A stretch of DNA of 64,000 nucleotides from Oceanobacillus jeddahensis (GCF_000750635.1 NZ_CCDM010000001.1:1550001-1614000); one strand, 5' to 3'; counted from the first letter of the stretch, positions 28,611-38,572 are shown. Translations and numbers: made by a program. The notes: generated by a model not told the origin, from the letters alone.

Positions 28611-29591
28611 ATGAAGAAAATATTAGTTATTGGTGAAATAAAAGATCAGGAGCTGCGCAATGTTTCGTTTGAAGTAATAACAGCTGCAAGAAAAGCTGCA
28701 ATTGGTGGAGAAGTCGTCAGTGTACTGCTTGGTAATGAATGTGAGGAAATGGCTGGCCAATTATTTGATCATGGAGCAGATCGCGTTGTTATTGTAGATC
28801 ATCCTGATTTGAACCGATATACAACGGATGCATATAAACAAGCGCTTTTGCAGGTTATTGAGAAAGAAGAACCAAACGGCATCATGATGGGGCATACATC
28901 AATAGGAAAAGATTTAGCGCCGCGGGTAGCCACGAAACTTGATTCAGGTCTCATTTCTGACGTGATAGCTATTGAAGAGGAAGATGAAGAACTTGTTTAT
29001 ACAACACCGATTTATTCCGGAAAAGCATTTGAAAAAAGAACGTTTGAAGATGATTTTATTTTCATAACTATTCGTCCAAACAACTTTGAATTACCTGAAG
29101 TGGATAACAGCCGATCCGGCGAAGTGATAAAATATGATGCCGAGATAAAAGATATTCGAATGATCATAAAAAATGTAGCTAAAAAAGCATCCGAAGGCGT
29201 TGATTTATCCGAAGCTAAAGTGGTTGTCGCCGGGGGACGGGGATTAAAAGATGCAGATGGATTTAACAGCTTATATGAATTAGCGGATTTATTGGGGGCA
29301 GCTGTCGGTGCTTCCCGCGGAGCATGCGATGCAGATTTTTGTGATTATTCCCTTCAAATAGGTCAAACTGGTAAAGTGGTTACTCCGGATTTATATATTG
29401 CGGTCGGTATATCAGGAGCTATCCAACATTTAGCGGGTATGTCAAATTCTAAAGTGATTATTGCAATTAATAAAGACCCGGAAGCGGATATTTTTGGCGT
29501 GGCAGACTACGGTATTGTAGGAGATCTGTTTGAAATTATTCCTATTTTAATAGAAGAATTAAAAGAATTGAATTTAGCAAAAACGCACTAA
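28611..29591 (+). CDS. etfA: Electron transfer flavoprotein alpha subunit
   Basis: A 326-residue ETF alpha subunit. The N-terminal domain begins MKKILVIGEIKDQELRNVS. The C-terminal FAD domain has AKVVVAGGRGLKDADGF, LADLLGAAVGASRGACDADF, QIGQTGKVVTPDLYIAVGIS, GAIQHLAGMSNSKVIIAINK and DPEADIFGVADYGIVGDLFE. It forms the FAD-carrying half of the EtfAB heterodimer that accepts electrons from the dehydrogenase of this operon. The ATG at 28611 is used; a GTG at 28599 would add four residues. Last gene of the P3 operon. Confidence 0.95.
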   Translation: MKKILVIGEIKDQELRNVSFEVITAARKAAIGGEVVSVLLGNECEEMAGQLFDHGADRVVIVDHPDLNRYTTDAYKQALLQVIEKEEPNGIMMGHTSIGKDLAPRVATKLDSGLISDVIAIEEEDEELVYTTPIYSGKAFEKRTFEDDFIFITIRPNNFELPEVDNSRSGEVIKYDAEIKDIRMIIKNVAKKASEGVDLSEAKVVVAGGRGLKDADGFNSLYELADLLGAAVGASRGACDADFCDYSLQIGQTGKVVTPDLYIAVGISGAIQHLAGMSNSKVIIAINKDPEADIFGVADYGIVGDLFEIIPILIEELKELNLAKTH

Positions 29592-29739
29592 GAAGAAGTG
29601 AAAGGGAAATGTTGTCTAAATGTCTTTTTAACATCGGAGAAGGCAGGGGCAGCCTATCCTTTTCTTTCTTTTTAAAGGGGTTTTCTATCAAGTTTCCGAG
29701 TAACAATGATTTTCCAGATTAGAATAGGAGGATTTAGCC

Positions 29740-30555
29740 ATGAAAAATCAATTTTCACTTGCGCATCTAACTGTATTAGAATGTTCACCTGCAGAGATGA
29801 CTTATATTGCAGCGAAAGCCGGTTATGATTTTGTGAGTTTTCGTCCAATAGGTTTAGGAACAGTAAATGAACCACAATATCCATTGGCTGAAAATAAAAA
29901 GATGTTCCATGAAACGAAAAAAGCTTTGAATGAAACAGGTCTTCAATTACTTGATATAGAGATGGTGCGTATTTATGACGAGGTAAACCTGGAAGATTAC
30001 TTACCTGCTTTTGAGGTTGCAGCTGAATTAGGCGGTAAACATGTACTTACGACGATTCAAACGGATGATAGAGAATTTGCGACGGAAAAATTTGCGGAAA
30101 TTTGTGAATTAGCCAAGCCTTTTGGATTAACGATCGATTTAGAGTTTATTACATGGTATAACATTTCTACACTTAAGGATGCTGGTGACATTGTACGAAG
30201 GGCGAATTGTGATAACGGAGGTATTTTAATTGATTTACTGCACTTTGACCGCTCCAATGTAAAACTTGAGGAACTTGATTCTCTACCTGAAGAATGGTTT
30301 CATTATGCACATGTATGTGACGCACCAAAAGAAGTATCTGGAACTACAGAGGGATTAATATATACGGCGAGAGAAGACCGCTTATACCCAGGTGAAGGGG
30401 GCATTGATATGAAGCCTATTTTAAATCGATTACCCAAAATCCCTTATTCATTAGAAATTCCTAATGCGAAGAGGGCCCAGGAATATGGTTATGAAAAATT
30501 TGCCCGCTATTGTCTTGAAAATGCAAAAAGTCACTTGAGTACAGTTAAAAATTGA
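29740..30555 (+). CDS. Sugar phosphate isomerase/epimerase family TIM-barrel protein
   Basis: A 271-residue AP-endonuclease-2-like TIM barrel. It has KAGYDFVSFRPIGLG near the N-terminus, metal-site candidates LLDIEMVRIYD, TIDLEFITWYN, GILIDLLHFDRS and FHYAHVCDAP, and ends with PYSLEIPNAKRAQEYGYEKF. Relatives include hydroxypyruvate, xylose and inosose isomerases; the substrate is unknown. AGGAGG precedes ATG. The gap of about 150 bases after etfA contains only a weak terminator-like pair (AGGC/GCCT near 29642), so co-transcription is uncertain. Confidence 0.85.
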   Translation: MKNQFSLAHLTVLECSPAEMTYIAAKAGYDFVSFRPIGLGTVNEPQYPLAENKKMFHETKKALNETGLQLLDIEMVRIYDEVNLEDYLPAFEVAAELGGKHVLTTIQTDDREFATEKFAEICELAKPFGLTIDLEFITWYNISTLKDAGDIVRRANCDNGGILIDLLHFDRSNVKLEELDSLPEEWFHYAHVCDAPKEVSGTTEGLIYTAREDRLYPGEGGIDMKPILNRLPKIPYSLEIPNAKRAQEYGYEKFARYCLENAKSHLSTVKN

Positions 30556-30592
30556 TATAATAATAGAAGTGCCTTATCGTGGTTTTTAAATG

Positions 30593-30633
30593 AAAAATCC
30601 GTAATCATGTGAAAAATGATTACGGATTTTTTT
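30593..30633. terminator. Bidirectional terminator
   Basis: AAATCCGTAATCA pairs with TGATTACGGATTT, with T-tracts on both strands. It separates the convergent TIM-barrel gene and ptsI. Confidence 0.88.
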
Positions 30634-30659
30634 CTCCTGGCATAAAAGGAAGTATGATG

Positions 30660-32378
30660 TTATTTATTAATCGTTTTTTCCGCTAAAGCAACAACTTCTT
30701 CTGCCGTACTTAAAGATAAGAATTGATCTTTAAGGCTTGCAAGTTCTTTTTTGTTCAGCCCAAGAATTTGTGTTCTTGCTGGTAAGATAGAAGTTGCACT
30801 CATGCTGAATTCATCTAGTCCGAGAGCAAGAAGTAGTGGAATAGCTGTAGAATCTCCAGCCATTTCTCCACACATACCAGCCCATTTGCCTTCTGCATGA
30901 GCAGCTTCAATCACATTATTTACTAGGTTCAAGATTGCAGGGTGGTATGGTTGATACAGATATGAAACCTGCTCGTTCATACGGTCTGCAGCCATGGTGT
31001 ATTGAATCAAATCATTTGTTCCGATGCTGAAGAAATCAACTTCTTTTGCAAATTGTTTTGCAATCACTGCAGTAGACGGGATTTCTACCATGATTCCAAC
31101 TTCGATACTTTCCGAAACTTCAACGCCATCATTTTGAAGATTGTCTTTTTCTTCTAATAGCAATGCTTTTGCTTGGCGGAATTCTTCTAATGTTGCAATC
31201 ATCGGGAACATGATTTTTAAATTACCGTATGCACTTGCACGTAACAAAGCACGGAGCTGTGGACGGAATACATGCTCATTTTCCAGACAGAAACGGATAG
31301 CGCGGAATCCTAAGAATGGATTCAATTCATGCGGCATATCTAAGTAACTGATTTCTTTATCGCCGCCGACATCGAGTGTTCTAACAACGACAGGCTTGTC
31401 CCCCATTTTTTCCAATACCGATTTATATGCTTCAAACTGAACATCTTCTGAAGGCAATTCAGAGTTCCCCATATAAAGGAATTCTGTACGATAAAGGCCA
31501 ACGCCCTCGCCGCCATTATTAAGAACTCCTTCCACATCGTTAGGTGTACCAATGTTAGCAGCCAGCTCCACTTGTTCGCCATCAGCAGAGAAAGTAGGTT
31601 CATCTTTTAATTTTGCCCATTCTGCCTGTTGTCTGGCGAAAGCAGCTTGTTTCTCTTCATATACTTTAATTTCTTCATCTGTCGGATTAATGATAACTGT
31701 ACCTTCAATTCCATCAACGATAATTTGATCGTCTTTTTTCACTGCACCGGTAATTTCTTTTGTACCTACAACAGCAGGGATTTCTAAGGAACGGGCCATG
31801 ATTGCAGAGTGGGATGTTCTGCCGCCAATGTCCGTTGCAAACCCTTTTACAAATTCGCGGTTTAACTGAGCAGTATCAGAAGGCGTTAAATCCTTAGCAA
31901 TAACAATTACCTGCTCATCAATTAAAGCTGGGTCCGGGAACGTAACTTGAAGCAGGTGGGACATTACGCGTTTTGTAACATCCTGAATATCCGCTGCACG
32001 TTCACGCATGTATTCATTATCCATGCCTTTAAACATCTGGATAAACATTGTAGCAACTTCATCTAAAGCAGCTTCCGCGTTAACTTTATCATCATTGATT
32101 TTATCTTTTATCGGAGTAATAAGCTCTGGGTCCCCTAATACAAGCAGGTGCGCAGAGAAGATTTCTGCATGCTCTTCTCCAAGTTCTTTTAATGTATGTT
32201 CTTTGATTTTTTCCAGCTCTTGTCTGGAAATTTCTAGTGCGCTTTCAAGACGCTCAACCTCTGTTTCTGGATTATCAATTGATGTCTTGTCAAAGTTTAA
32301 CTCAGGTTCTTTCAGTTCATATACTTTAGCAATGGCAATACCACTAGATGCAGCAATTCCATTCATTTTCTTCATCAT
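30660..32378 (-). CDS. ptsI: PTS enzyme I (phosphoenolpyruvate-protein phosphotransferase)
   Basis: A 572-residue enzyme I. It takes phosphate from phosphoenolpyruvate onto His190 in [21 protein letters not shown] and passes it to HPr. The N-terminal HPr-binding helical region spans about 25-140, and the C-terminal PEP-binding barrel has [58 protein letters not shown] and [11 protein letters not shown]. The HPr gene that normally precedes it is absent; upstream is a divergent-free gap with its own promoter at 32413. AAAGGATG precedes the start. Confidence 0.97.
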   Translation of the reverse strand: MMKKMNGIAASSGIAIAKVYELKEPELNFDKTSIDNPETEVERLESALEISRQELEKIKEHTLKELGEEHAEIFSAHLLVLGDPELITPIKDKINDDKVNAEAALDEVATMFIQMFKGMDNEYMRERAADIQDVTKRVMSHLLQVTFPDPALIDEQVIVIAKDLTPSDTAQLNREFVKGFATDIGGRTSHSAIMARSLEIPAVVGTKEITGAVKKDDQIIVDGIEGTVIINPTDEEIKVYEEKQAAFARQQAEWAKLKDEPTFSADGEQVELAANIGTPNDVEGVLNNGGEGVGLYRTEFLYMGNSELPSEDVQFEAYKSVLEKMGDKPVVVRTLDVGGDKEISYLDMPHELNPFLGFRAIRFCLENEHVFRPQLRALLRASAYGNLKIMFPMIATLEEFRQAKALLLEEKDNLQNDGVEVSESIEVGIMVEIPSTAVIAKQFAKEVDFFSIGTNDLIQYTMAADRMNEQVSYLYQPYHPAILNLVNNVIEAAHAEGKWAGMCGEMAGDSTAIPLLLALGLDEFSMSATSILPARTQILGLNKKELASLKDQFLSLSTAEEVVALAEKTINK

Positions 32379-32412
32379 AGAGCATCCTTTCTTTAATAAA
32401 GCTATTGTGATA

Positions 32413-32421
32413 ATTATAACA
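32413..32421 (-). promoter_or_regulatory. Extended -10 promoter of ptsI
   Basis: On the minus strand TGTTATAAT (extended -10), 35 bases before ptsI. A TTGACA lies further upstream, at non-standard spacing. Confidence 0.6.
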
Positions 32422-32491
32422 TATCTATACTAAATTAGCGTGTGTCAATGTGCAAGTCTAAAAGGCTATGTTAAAGTCAACATAAAAGGGA

Positions 32492-33397
32492 TTAATTTAC
32501 ATTTTCTTTTAACCAATCACCGATAAATGCAAATACTTCTTCCCGGCAGGTATCATTTAACAGCTCATGCTTGCCTCCCTCGTAAACTTGAACAAGAATA
32601 TTTTCAAGCCCGCTTTTTTGAAAAAGGTAAGCAGTTTTCCAAACTCCCTTACCATATTGACCAATCGGATCCTCATTCCCGCTGATAAGGAGAAGAGGGA
32701 GATTTTTACGTATGTTTTGATTAAGGCTTTGCTTTCTCGTCTGATAGATACCTTCCAATAAATCATAAAAGAAACGGGCTGTCGGAATAAAACCGGTATA
32801 GGAGTCTTCCTCATAGGCGTCTGCATATGCTTTCTCTCTTGTAAGCCATTCATGTTTATAATGTTTATCTTGTTTCATACTGTTCCCTAAAACGAGCTGA
32901 TTCATGAATGGGGAGTTTTTCTTTGGCGGCAAGAAGGAAGCGATCGTTTTTCCTGCTATGGAGAGAACCCTGGAATAATGTCCTGTACCAGTTAATATTA
33001 ATCCATCGATTTCGGTACTATCATGTTGAATGAAGTTTCGCATTAAAAAAGACCCCATGCTATGTCCCAAGAAGTAATAGGGGAGGCGCGGGAAAGCTTT
33101 TTTTCCGTATTGCATAATTTCATACAAATCTGTAACTACCCGCTGAAAACCGTTTTTCTCTGTGAAGTAGCCCTGTATACCTAAATCACCGGTTTTACCA
33201 TGACCGCGATGATCATTACCAATAACGATAAATCCTAAAGAAGTACAATAAGAAGCGAAATCATGATAACGTTCAATATGTTCCACCATTCCATGAGCAA
33301 TCTGCAGGATGCCGACTGGTCTTCTTTCGGGCAGCCATTGTTTGATATAAATGCTGGTACCATCAGAAACTGTCAGCCAATTTGTTTTTATCTCCAT
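32492..33397 (-). CDS. Alpha/beta hydrolase, lysophospholipase (monoglyceride lipase) type
   Basis: A 301-residue serine hydrolase. The oxyanion HG is in GILQIAHGMVEHIERYHDFA, the nucleophile elbow is YFLGHSMGSFLMRNF, the acid is in LLISGNEDPIGQYG, and the catalytic His is in YEGGKHELLND. It probably hydrolyses lysophospholipid or monoacylglycerol esters. The ATG at 33397 follows AAGGGGAGG; the upstream in-frame ATG at 33418 would place this ribosome site inside the gene. Confidence 0.9.
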   Translation of the reverse strand: MEIKTNWLTVSDGTSIYIKQWLPERRPVGILQIAHGMVEHIERYHDFASYCTSLGFIVIGNDHRGHGKTGDLGIQGYFTEKNGFQRVVTDLYEIMQYGKKAFPRLPYYFLGHSMGSFLMRNFIQHDSTEIDGLILTGTGHYSRVLSIAGKTIASFLPPKKNSPFMNQLVLGNSMKQDKHYKHEWLTREKAYADAYEEDSYTGFIPTARFFYDLLEGIYQTRKQSLNQNIRKNLPLLLISGNEDPIGQYGKGVWKTAYLFQKSGLENILVQVYEGGKHELLNDTCREEVFAFIGDWLKENVN

Positions 33398-33571
33398 TTT
33401 TCCTCCCCTTTCTTTCATTACAAGAGCCTGCTATATTTATTATACGTTGCATACAGGCTTTTGGACAAACTCAAAAAAAGGAGTATTTCACAAATCAATC
33501 TTGCGCAATAAAATCAAAGTATGATAAAGTAAGAGTTAGGGATTGTCGGAACATAGGAGGAGTATGAAGAC

Positions 33572-33808
33572 ATGTTGTTAACTGTGGTTAATATTATATT
33601 AGTAATTGACGTTATTGTTATGATTGCACTAGTGTTATTGCAGTCTGGAAAAAGCGCTGGCCTTTCTGGAGCGATTTCCGGTGGTGCAGAACAGTTATTT
33701 GGAAAACAGAAAGCACGCGGAATTGACCTGGTGCTTCATCGTATGACAATTGTTACAGCGGTGCTTTTCTTTTTATTAGCTTTCTTGGCAGCGTACGTAT
33801 TACAATAA
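33572..33808 (+). CDS. secG: Preprotein translocase subunit SecG
   Basis: A 78-residue SecG with two membrane segments ([20 protein letters not shown] and [20 protein letters not shown]) around the conserved cytoplasmic loop [20 protein letters not shown]. It joins SecYE in the plasma membrane and helps SecA-driven export. AGGAGG precedes ATG by about 11 bases. The order secG-est-rnr-smpB-ssrA is conserved in Bacillaceae. Confidence 0.96.
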   Translation: MLLTVVNIILVIDVIVMIALVLLQSGKSAGLSGAISGGAEQLFGKQKARGIDLVLHRMTIVTAVLFFLLAFLAAYVLQ

Positions 33809-33816
33809 ATGATATT

Positions 33817-33847
33817 CCTTATCACGGTTGTGTGGTAAGGTTTTTTT
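33817..33847 (+). terminator. Terminator after secG
   Basis: CCTTATCAC pairs imperfectly with GTGTGGTAAGG, followed by seven T. Confidence 0.75.
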
Positions 33848-34011
33848 ATTTTCGCTTTTAACAATACAGGGTATACTAGAAATGGACTAACCAAAAAATG
33901 GTTTATCGCAACTTTACTAACAATAGGTTTTCTACACTTGTGAATGTAGAATTTTAAGTGAGGGACCATTTTTAGTATGAGAGAAAGTTCAAAAAGTCCA
34001 ATAAAAATGTC

Positions 34012-34040
34012 AACGGGGCGAGTAATCGTAACCCAAACGG
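34012..34040 (-). repeat. Short fragment of the intergenic element
   Basis: ACGGGGCGAGTAATCGTAACCC is the core of module 3 in reverse orientation. Only this part remains, upstream of est. Confidence 0.45.
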
Positions 34041-34081
34041 AATGTAGTTTATTTAAGAGAAGATGAAGGGAATGGATAATT

Positions 34082-34828
34082 GTGAAAATAAAGTTACCAC
34101 AGCCGTTTACATTTGAAGCAGGAGAACGTGCTGTATTATTATTACATGGATTTACCGGACACTCTGCAGATGTCCGGATGCTTGGGCGATTTTTAGAAAA
34201 GAAAGGCTACACGAGTCATGCGCCAATTTATCGTGGGCACGGTCTGCCACCAGAAGAATTAATTAAAAGTAATCCAGATCAGTGGTGGGCCGATGTAAAA
34301 GCGGCATTTGATCATCTGAAGGAGTTAGGATATCAAGAAATTGCTGTTGCCGGTCTTTCTCTTGGAGGCGTATTAGGTTTAAAACTTGCATATTCGGAGA
34401 AAATTAAAGGTATGGTAACGATGTGTGCCCCAATGTTTTTTGATAATGAGGAAAAATTAACCAAAGGATTCCGGGAATTCTCCAAAGAGTTTAAACAGCT
34501 GGAGCAAAAGGATGAAGCGGTGATTAAAGAAGAACTCGATACCATCATGGATCAATCCAAAAATCTCTTTGAAGGTGTCAGAGATACAGTAAATGAAGTG
34601 AAATCTAATATTGATATGATTTATACACCAACCTTTGTGGTACAGGCAGAGAAAGATGAAATGATCAATCCAGACAGCGCAAATTATATCTATGATAATG
34701 TAGAATCTACACAAAAGGATATGAAATGGTACGCCAATTCAGGACATGTGATTACAATGGATAAAGAAAAAGATCAGCTTCACGAGGATATCTACAGGTT
34801 TTTAGAAAGTTTAGATTGGGAAGTATAG
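34082..34828 (+). CDS. est: Carboxylesterase (Est30 type)
   Basis: A 248-residue small carboxylesterase. LLLHGFTGHSADVRMLGRF carries the oxyanion hole, AVAGLSLGGVLGLKLA the nucleophilic Ser (near 93), VVQAEKDEMINPDSA the Asp, and NSGHVITMDKEKD the His. It hydrolyses short to medium acyl esters in the cytoplasm. The start is GTG at 34082 after a modest AAGGGA site. It sits between secG and rnr as in related genomes. Confidence 0.92.
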   Translation: MKIKLPQPFTFEAGERAVLLLHGFTGHSADVRMLGRFLEKKGYTSHAPIYRGHGLPPEELIKSNPDQWWADVKAAFDHLKELGYQEIAVAGLSLGGVLGLKLAYSEKIKGMVTMCAPMFFDNEEKLTKGFREFSKEFKQLEQKDEAVIKEELDTIMDQSKNLFEGVRDTVNEVKSNIDMIYTPTFVVQAEKDEMINPDSANYIYDNVESTQKDMKWYANSGHVITMDKEKDQLHEDIYRFLESLDWEV

Positions 34829-34868
34829 AATAGAGAGCAAGAAAGATGAATAGAAAGAAGGTGAAATA

Positions 34869-37130
34869 ATGAAAGAACGTATTTTAACGTACATTAAAGA
34901 AAATAGTACGAAGCCCTTATCTGTCCAAGAGTTAGAAGAGGGATTGGCTTTAGAAGAAGCATCAGAATTTAAGGAGCTCGTTATTGCCCTGAATGAATTG
35001 GAATTAGAAGGGGAGCTTGTCCGTACCAGGAAAAATCGGTTTGGATTACCGGATAAAATGAATTTAATTAAAGGAACGATTCAAATGCATGCGAAAGGCT
35101 TTGCTTTTCTTATTCCGGAAGATGAAGATCAAACAGATGTATATATTCATGCCAATGATATGGCATCTGCAATGAATAAGGACAAAGTACTTGTGCGTCT
35201 GGAAAAGAAAGATTCAGAAGACGCTCGCCCGGAAGGAAAGGTTATCCGTATTTTAGAGCGTGCAGTCGTTACAGTGGTCGGCACATTTGAAGATAATCGT
35301 TCTTTTGGATTTGTTATCGCGGATGATAAGCGGATTCCGAATGATATTTTTATTTCTAAAGGAAGTACACATGGAGCAATTGACGGCCATAAAGTACTTG
35401 CACGTATTACCAAATATCCAGAGGGAAGAAAAAGTGCAGAGGGAGAAATTATCCAAATTCTAGGTCATAAAAATGATCCGGGAATTGATATTCTTTCCAT
35501 TATTTATAAGCATGGCATCCCGATTGATTTTCCAGAAGAGGTTATCGAGCAGGCAAATACCGTCCCGGAAGAAATTAATCCGGATGATATTCACGGAAGA
35601 AAGGATTTGCGGGAAGAGGTTGTTGTGACGATTGATGGCGCAGATGCCAAAGACCTGGATGATGCAGTAAGTGTAAAACGTCTGGATAATGGAAATTATC
35701 AGCTCGGCGTTTATATTGCGGATGTCAGCCATTATGTAAATGAGGGCACGCCGCTGGATAAAGAGGCATTTGAACGTGGAACGAGTGTTTATTTAGTCGA
35801 TCGTGTGATACCGATGATTCCGCATCGACTATCAAACGGAATATGTTCCCTTAATCCACATGTGGACAGATTAACACTTGGCTGTCAAATGGAGATTGAT
35901 GCGAGTGGACAAGTCGTTCACCATGAAATTTTCCAAAGTGTGATCAATTCAAATGAGCGAATGACTTATTCTGATGTGAATAAGATTTTGGTGGACAAAG
36001 ATGAAGAACTGCGAAAAAAATATGAACCGCTTGTTCCAATGTTTGAGAATATGGAAAAGCTCGCGGCAATTTTACGTAAGAAACGATTTGGACGCGGTGC
36101 CATTGATTTTGATTTCAAAGAAGCAAAAGTACTTGTCGATGAAAAAGGACATCCGACTGATGTTGTCATTCGAGAACGCTCTGTCGGAGAAAAATTAATT
36201 GAAGAATTTATGCTTGCAGCGAATGAAACAATTGCCGAACATTTCCATTGGATGGATGTACCGTTTATCCACCGTATCCATGAGGACCCGGATGAAGGAA
36301 AGCTGGAGAAATTCTATGAATTTTTAGCTGGACTAGGTATTTCTGTAAAAGGAACGGCCAATGAAGTTCATCCACAGCAGCTGCAAAAAGTGCTGGAATC
36401 GATCAAAGATGACCCGGAGGAAATGATTGTATCCAAATTAATGCTGCGGTCGATGCAGCAGGCAAAATATTCTCCGCAAAGTGTTGGTCACTTTGGCTTG
36501 GCAACGGATTTTTATACACATTTTACGTCGCCGATCCGCCGTTATCCAGATTTAATTGTGCATCGTTTAATCCGCACCTATTTAATTGAAAATAAAATGG
36601 ATAAGAAAACAATGATCCATTGGAAAGACCGGATGCCGGAAATTGCCCGCCATACTTCGGAAATGGAACGCCGGGCAGTCGATGCTGAACGGGATACGGA
36701 TAATATGAAGAAAGCAGAATTTATGAAAGATAAAATTGGTGAAGAGTTCACTGGTATTATCAGCTCTGTAACGAATTTTGGTATGTTTGTGGAATTGGAA
36801 AATACGGTAGAAGGTCTGGTGCATGTCAGCTATCTAACCGATGACTATTATCATTATGATGAACGCAGTCAGGCGATGATTGGAGAGCGGACAGCCAAAG
36901 TATTCCGTGTCGGTGATGAGGTTGATATTAAAGTAGCTGATGTCAATCTGGAAGAATACACCGTTGATTTTGAACTGACATCCTTAGGTTCACCGCGCCG
37001 TAAAGAAAGAAAACAGAAGTCTGAAGGAAGAGTTATCCAGTCTCCCGGAAAGGCGAAAGAAAAATCAAAAAACAAGCCAAAAGGCAAAGCAAAACCAAAA
37101 AACAAGAAAAAGAATAAACCGAAACGATAG
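34869..37130 (+). CDS. rnr: Ribonuclease R
   Basis: A 753-residue 3'-5' exoribonuclease. It has an N-terminal winged helix, cold-shock OB folds ([18 protein letters not shown] and [16 protein letters not shown]), the RNB catalytic domain with [19 protein letters not shown] carrying the metal-binding aspartates, and an S1 domain ([18 protein letters not shown]). The tail is a lysine-rich, disordered stretch that probably binds RNA. It degrades structured RNA and acts with tmRNA-SmpB on stalled messages, which explains its neighbourhood. GAAGGTG precedes ATG. Confidence 0.97.
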   Translation: MKERILTYIKENSTKPLSVQELEEGLALEEASEFKELVIALNELELEGELVRTRKNRFGLPDKMNLIKGTIQMHAKGFAFLIPEDEDQTDVYIHANDMASAMNKDKVLVRLEKKDSEDARPEGKVIRILERAVVTVVGTFEDNRSFGFVIADDKRIPNDIFISKGSTHGAIDGHKVLARITKYPEGRKSAEGEIIQILGHKNDPGIDILSIIYKHGIPIDFPEEVIEQANTVPEEINPDDIHGRKDLREEVVVTIDGADAKDLDDAVSVKRLDNGNYQLGVYIADVSHYVNEGTPLDKEAFERGTSVYLVDRVIPMIPHRLSNGICSLNPHVDRLTLGCQMEIDASGQVVHHEIFQSVINSNERMTYSDVNKILVDKDEELRKKYEPLVPMFENMEKLAAILRKKRFGRGAIDFDFKEAKVLVDEKGHPTDVVIRERSVGEKLIEEFMLAANETIAEHFHWMDVPFIHRIHEDPDEGKLEKFYEFLAGLGISVKGTANEVHPQQLQKVLESIKDDPEEMIVSKLMLRSMQQAKYSPQSVGHFGLATDFYTHFTSPIRRYPDLIVHRLIRTYLIENKMDKKTMIHWKDRMPEIARHTSEMERRAVDAERDTDNMKKAEFMKDKIGEEFTGIISSVTNFGMFVELENTVEGLVHVSYLTDDYYHYDERSQAMIGERTAKVFRVGDEVDIKVADVNLEEYTVDFELTSLGSPRRKERKQKSEGRVIQSPGKAKEKSKNKPKGKAKPKNKKKNKPKR

Positions 37131-37161
37131 AATCTCTTCCAGGAGATTTTATCGTTTTTTT
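37122..37161 (+). terminator. Terminator overlapping the rnr stop codon
   Basis: AAACGATAGAATCTC pairs with GAGATTTTATCGTTT and is followed by a T-tract. The left arm includes the last rnr codons. Confidence 0.8.
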
Positions 37162-37314
37162 CGACCCGTGAATTGCAGCGGATTAAATGTGTGAAAGCTT
37201 TGAGGTAAGGCATGTTTTTTGGTAAAATATAATGAGGATTCATTCATGGAGAAATGGATTTCTTTATGGATGAATAAGAACTTTTCAAAGTTCGATGGAA
37301 GAGGATGATTTCAA

Positions 37315-37782
37315 ATGCCAAAAGGAAATGGAAAAACCATTGCACAAAACAAAAAAGCTTCCCACGATTATTTTATTGAAGAAACGTATGAGGCAGGTAT
37401 TGTCCTGCAGGGTACAGAAATCAAGTCTATTCGTAATGGCAGAGTGAATATTAAGGATGCCCATGCCCGAATCGACAGAAAAGGGGAAGTGCAATTAGTG
37501 AATCTGCATATCGCTGAATATGAGCAGGGAAACCGTTATAATCACGACCCGACCCGCTCAAGAAAGCTATTGCTTCACCGCAAGGAAATCGATAAATTAA
37601 TTGGATTGACCCAGCAGCAGGGCTATGCATTAGTTCCATTAAAGATTTATATTAAAAATGGCTATGCGAAAGTATTGATTGGCCTTGGAAGAGGGAAGAA
37701 GAAATACGATAAGCGTGAAGATTTGAAACGGAAACAAATGAAACGGGATGTCGACCGGGCTATTAAGGATCATATGCGTTAA
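37315..37782 (+). CDS. smpB: SsrA-binding protein SmpB
   Basis: A 155-residue SmpB with the OB-type core [20 protein letters not shown] then [34 protein letters not shown], the [15 protein letters not shown] helix, and the basic C-terminal tail [14 protein letters not shown] that enters the mRNA channel. It binds tmRNA and brings it to stalled ribosomes. The tmRNA gene follows 151 bases downstream. Confidence 0.97.
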   Translation: MPKGNGKTIAQNKKASHDYFIEETYEAGIVLQGTEIKSIRNGRVNIKDAHARIDRKGEVQLVNLHIAEYEQGNRYNHDPTRSRKLLLHRKEIDKLIGLTQQQGYALVPLKIYIKNGYAKVLIGLGRGKKKYDKREDLKRKQMKRDVDRAIKDHMR

Positions 37783-37794
37783 TCTGAAACCTGC

Positions 37795-37822
37795 TTGACA
37801 ATTCGGCATGATTTGTTATAAT
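37795..37822 (+). promoter_or_regulatory. tmRNA promoter
   Basis: TTGACA (37795-37800), a 16-base spacer, then TATAAT (37817-37822) preceded by TGT: a near-perfect sigma-A promoter with an extended -10. Confidence 0.85.
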
Positions 37823-37874
37823 GTAAGATACCCTATTCGCGGTACGCTGTGAAATAAACAGTCCATACCTTGAC

Positions 37875-37926
37875 TACAGGGTACAGTTGAATAATTAAAA
37901 GTTGCTTAATTATTCCCTGTATTTTT
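37875..37926 (+). terminator. Terminator-like hairpin in the pre-tmRNA leader
   Basis: TACAGGG pairs with CCCTGTA outside and AATAATTAA with TTAATTATT inside, followed by TTTTT. It lies after the ssrA promoter and ends about 8 bases before the mature tmRNA. Confidence 0.55.
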
Positions 37927-37933
37927 ATGATAC

Positions 37934-38294
37934 GGGGACGTTACGGATTCGACAGGGATAGATTGAGCTCAAGTTGCACGTCGAGGTTACGGCTCGTAAA
38001 ACGTTACGCCTAAATATAACTGGCAAAGAAAACAATCAACCTGTTTTAGCAGCTGCGTAAGTAGCCTAAAACGATCCTTCCTGCCATCGCCCGTGTGGCA
38101 GATTGAAGGGTCTCAAATGAAGCGGGCTATACTGCTATCCACCGTCTGAGGATGGGCAGAAGAACTAAATCAGACTAGCTCCATGAAAGCCTGTTGGTAG
38201 GCCGACATGTGAGCGAATGATAATATACCAACTAAGCGTGTAGATACTTGAGTGGCGATATCTCTGGACGAGGGTTCGACTCCCTCCGTCTCCA
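37934..38294 (+). ncRNA. ssrA: Transfer-messenger RNA (tmRNA)
   Basis: The 5' end GGGGACGUUACGG pairs with the 3' end CCGUCUCC to form the tRNA-like acceptor stem; GGUUCGACUCC is the T arm. The resume codon GGC is at 38022, and the tag frame 38022-38060 reads GKENNQPVLAAA before UAA, so with the charged alanine the tag is AGKENNQPVLAAA. The terminal CCA is not encoded; the gene reads TCTCCA then TAA. Pseudoknots are expected between tag and T arm. It rescues stalled ribosomes together with SmpB and RNase R encoded upstream. Confidence 0.96.
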
Positions 38295-38400
38295 TAAATA
38301 TGAGGGTCAGAAAGCTTGGTATAAAAGGGTTTTAAAGGGTAAGGAGTTTCGAACCTCTTTGAACTCAAGGTAAAAAGCCCCTTTTTAGTACCCAGGTAAA
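38295..38400 (+). other. tmRNA 3' flank
   Basis: About 100 bases with no gene, between the mature tmRNA end and the terminator. A T-arm-like GTTTCGAACCTC occurs here. tmRNA 3' ends are common integration sites, and the recombinase-like leader at 38510 fits that, but no second attachment core can be seen in this window. Confidence 0.35.
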
Positions 38401-38448
38401 ACATCTCTTTTGATTCATTTTTTAATGAATCAAAAGAGATGTTTTTTT
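38401..38448 (+). terminator. Strong terminator downstream of tmRNA
   Basis: ACATCTCTTTTGATTCATT pairs perfectly with AATGAATCAAAAGAGATGT and is followed by seven T. Confidence 0.92.
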
Positions 38449-38509
38449 GTTTAACAGCCTTTTATATAGTAGAAAAACATCAGAAAAACTCTTAAAGAAG
38501 GGATAAATC

Positions 38510-38572
38510 ATGTTATTGGTGGTGAAAGATATGGAACGTAAAATCACGAAAATCGAAGCAGCTATGGTGTAA
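38510..38572 (+). pseudogene. Short leader, possible remnant of a site-specific recombinase
   Basis: AAGAAGGGA lies before ATG, and the frame reads MLLVVKDMERKITKIEAAMV then stops after 20 codons. MERKITKIE resembles the first residues of large serine recombinases, but the catalytic domain is absent. Recognition rests on a few residues only. Confidence 0.3.

Noticed and set aside
38165..38404. 79-codon minus-strand frame
   Set aside because: It is antisense to the 3' half of tmRNA and its flank; structured-RNA sequence explains it.
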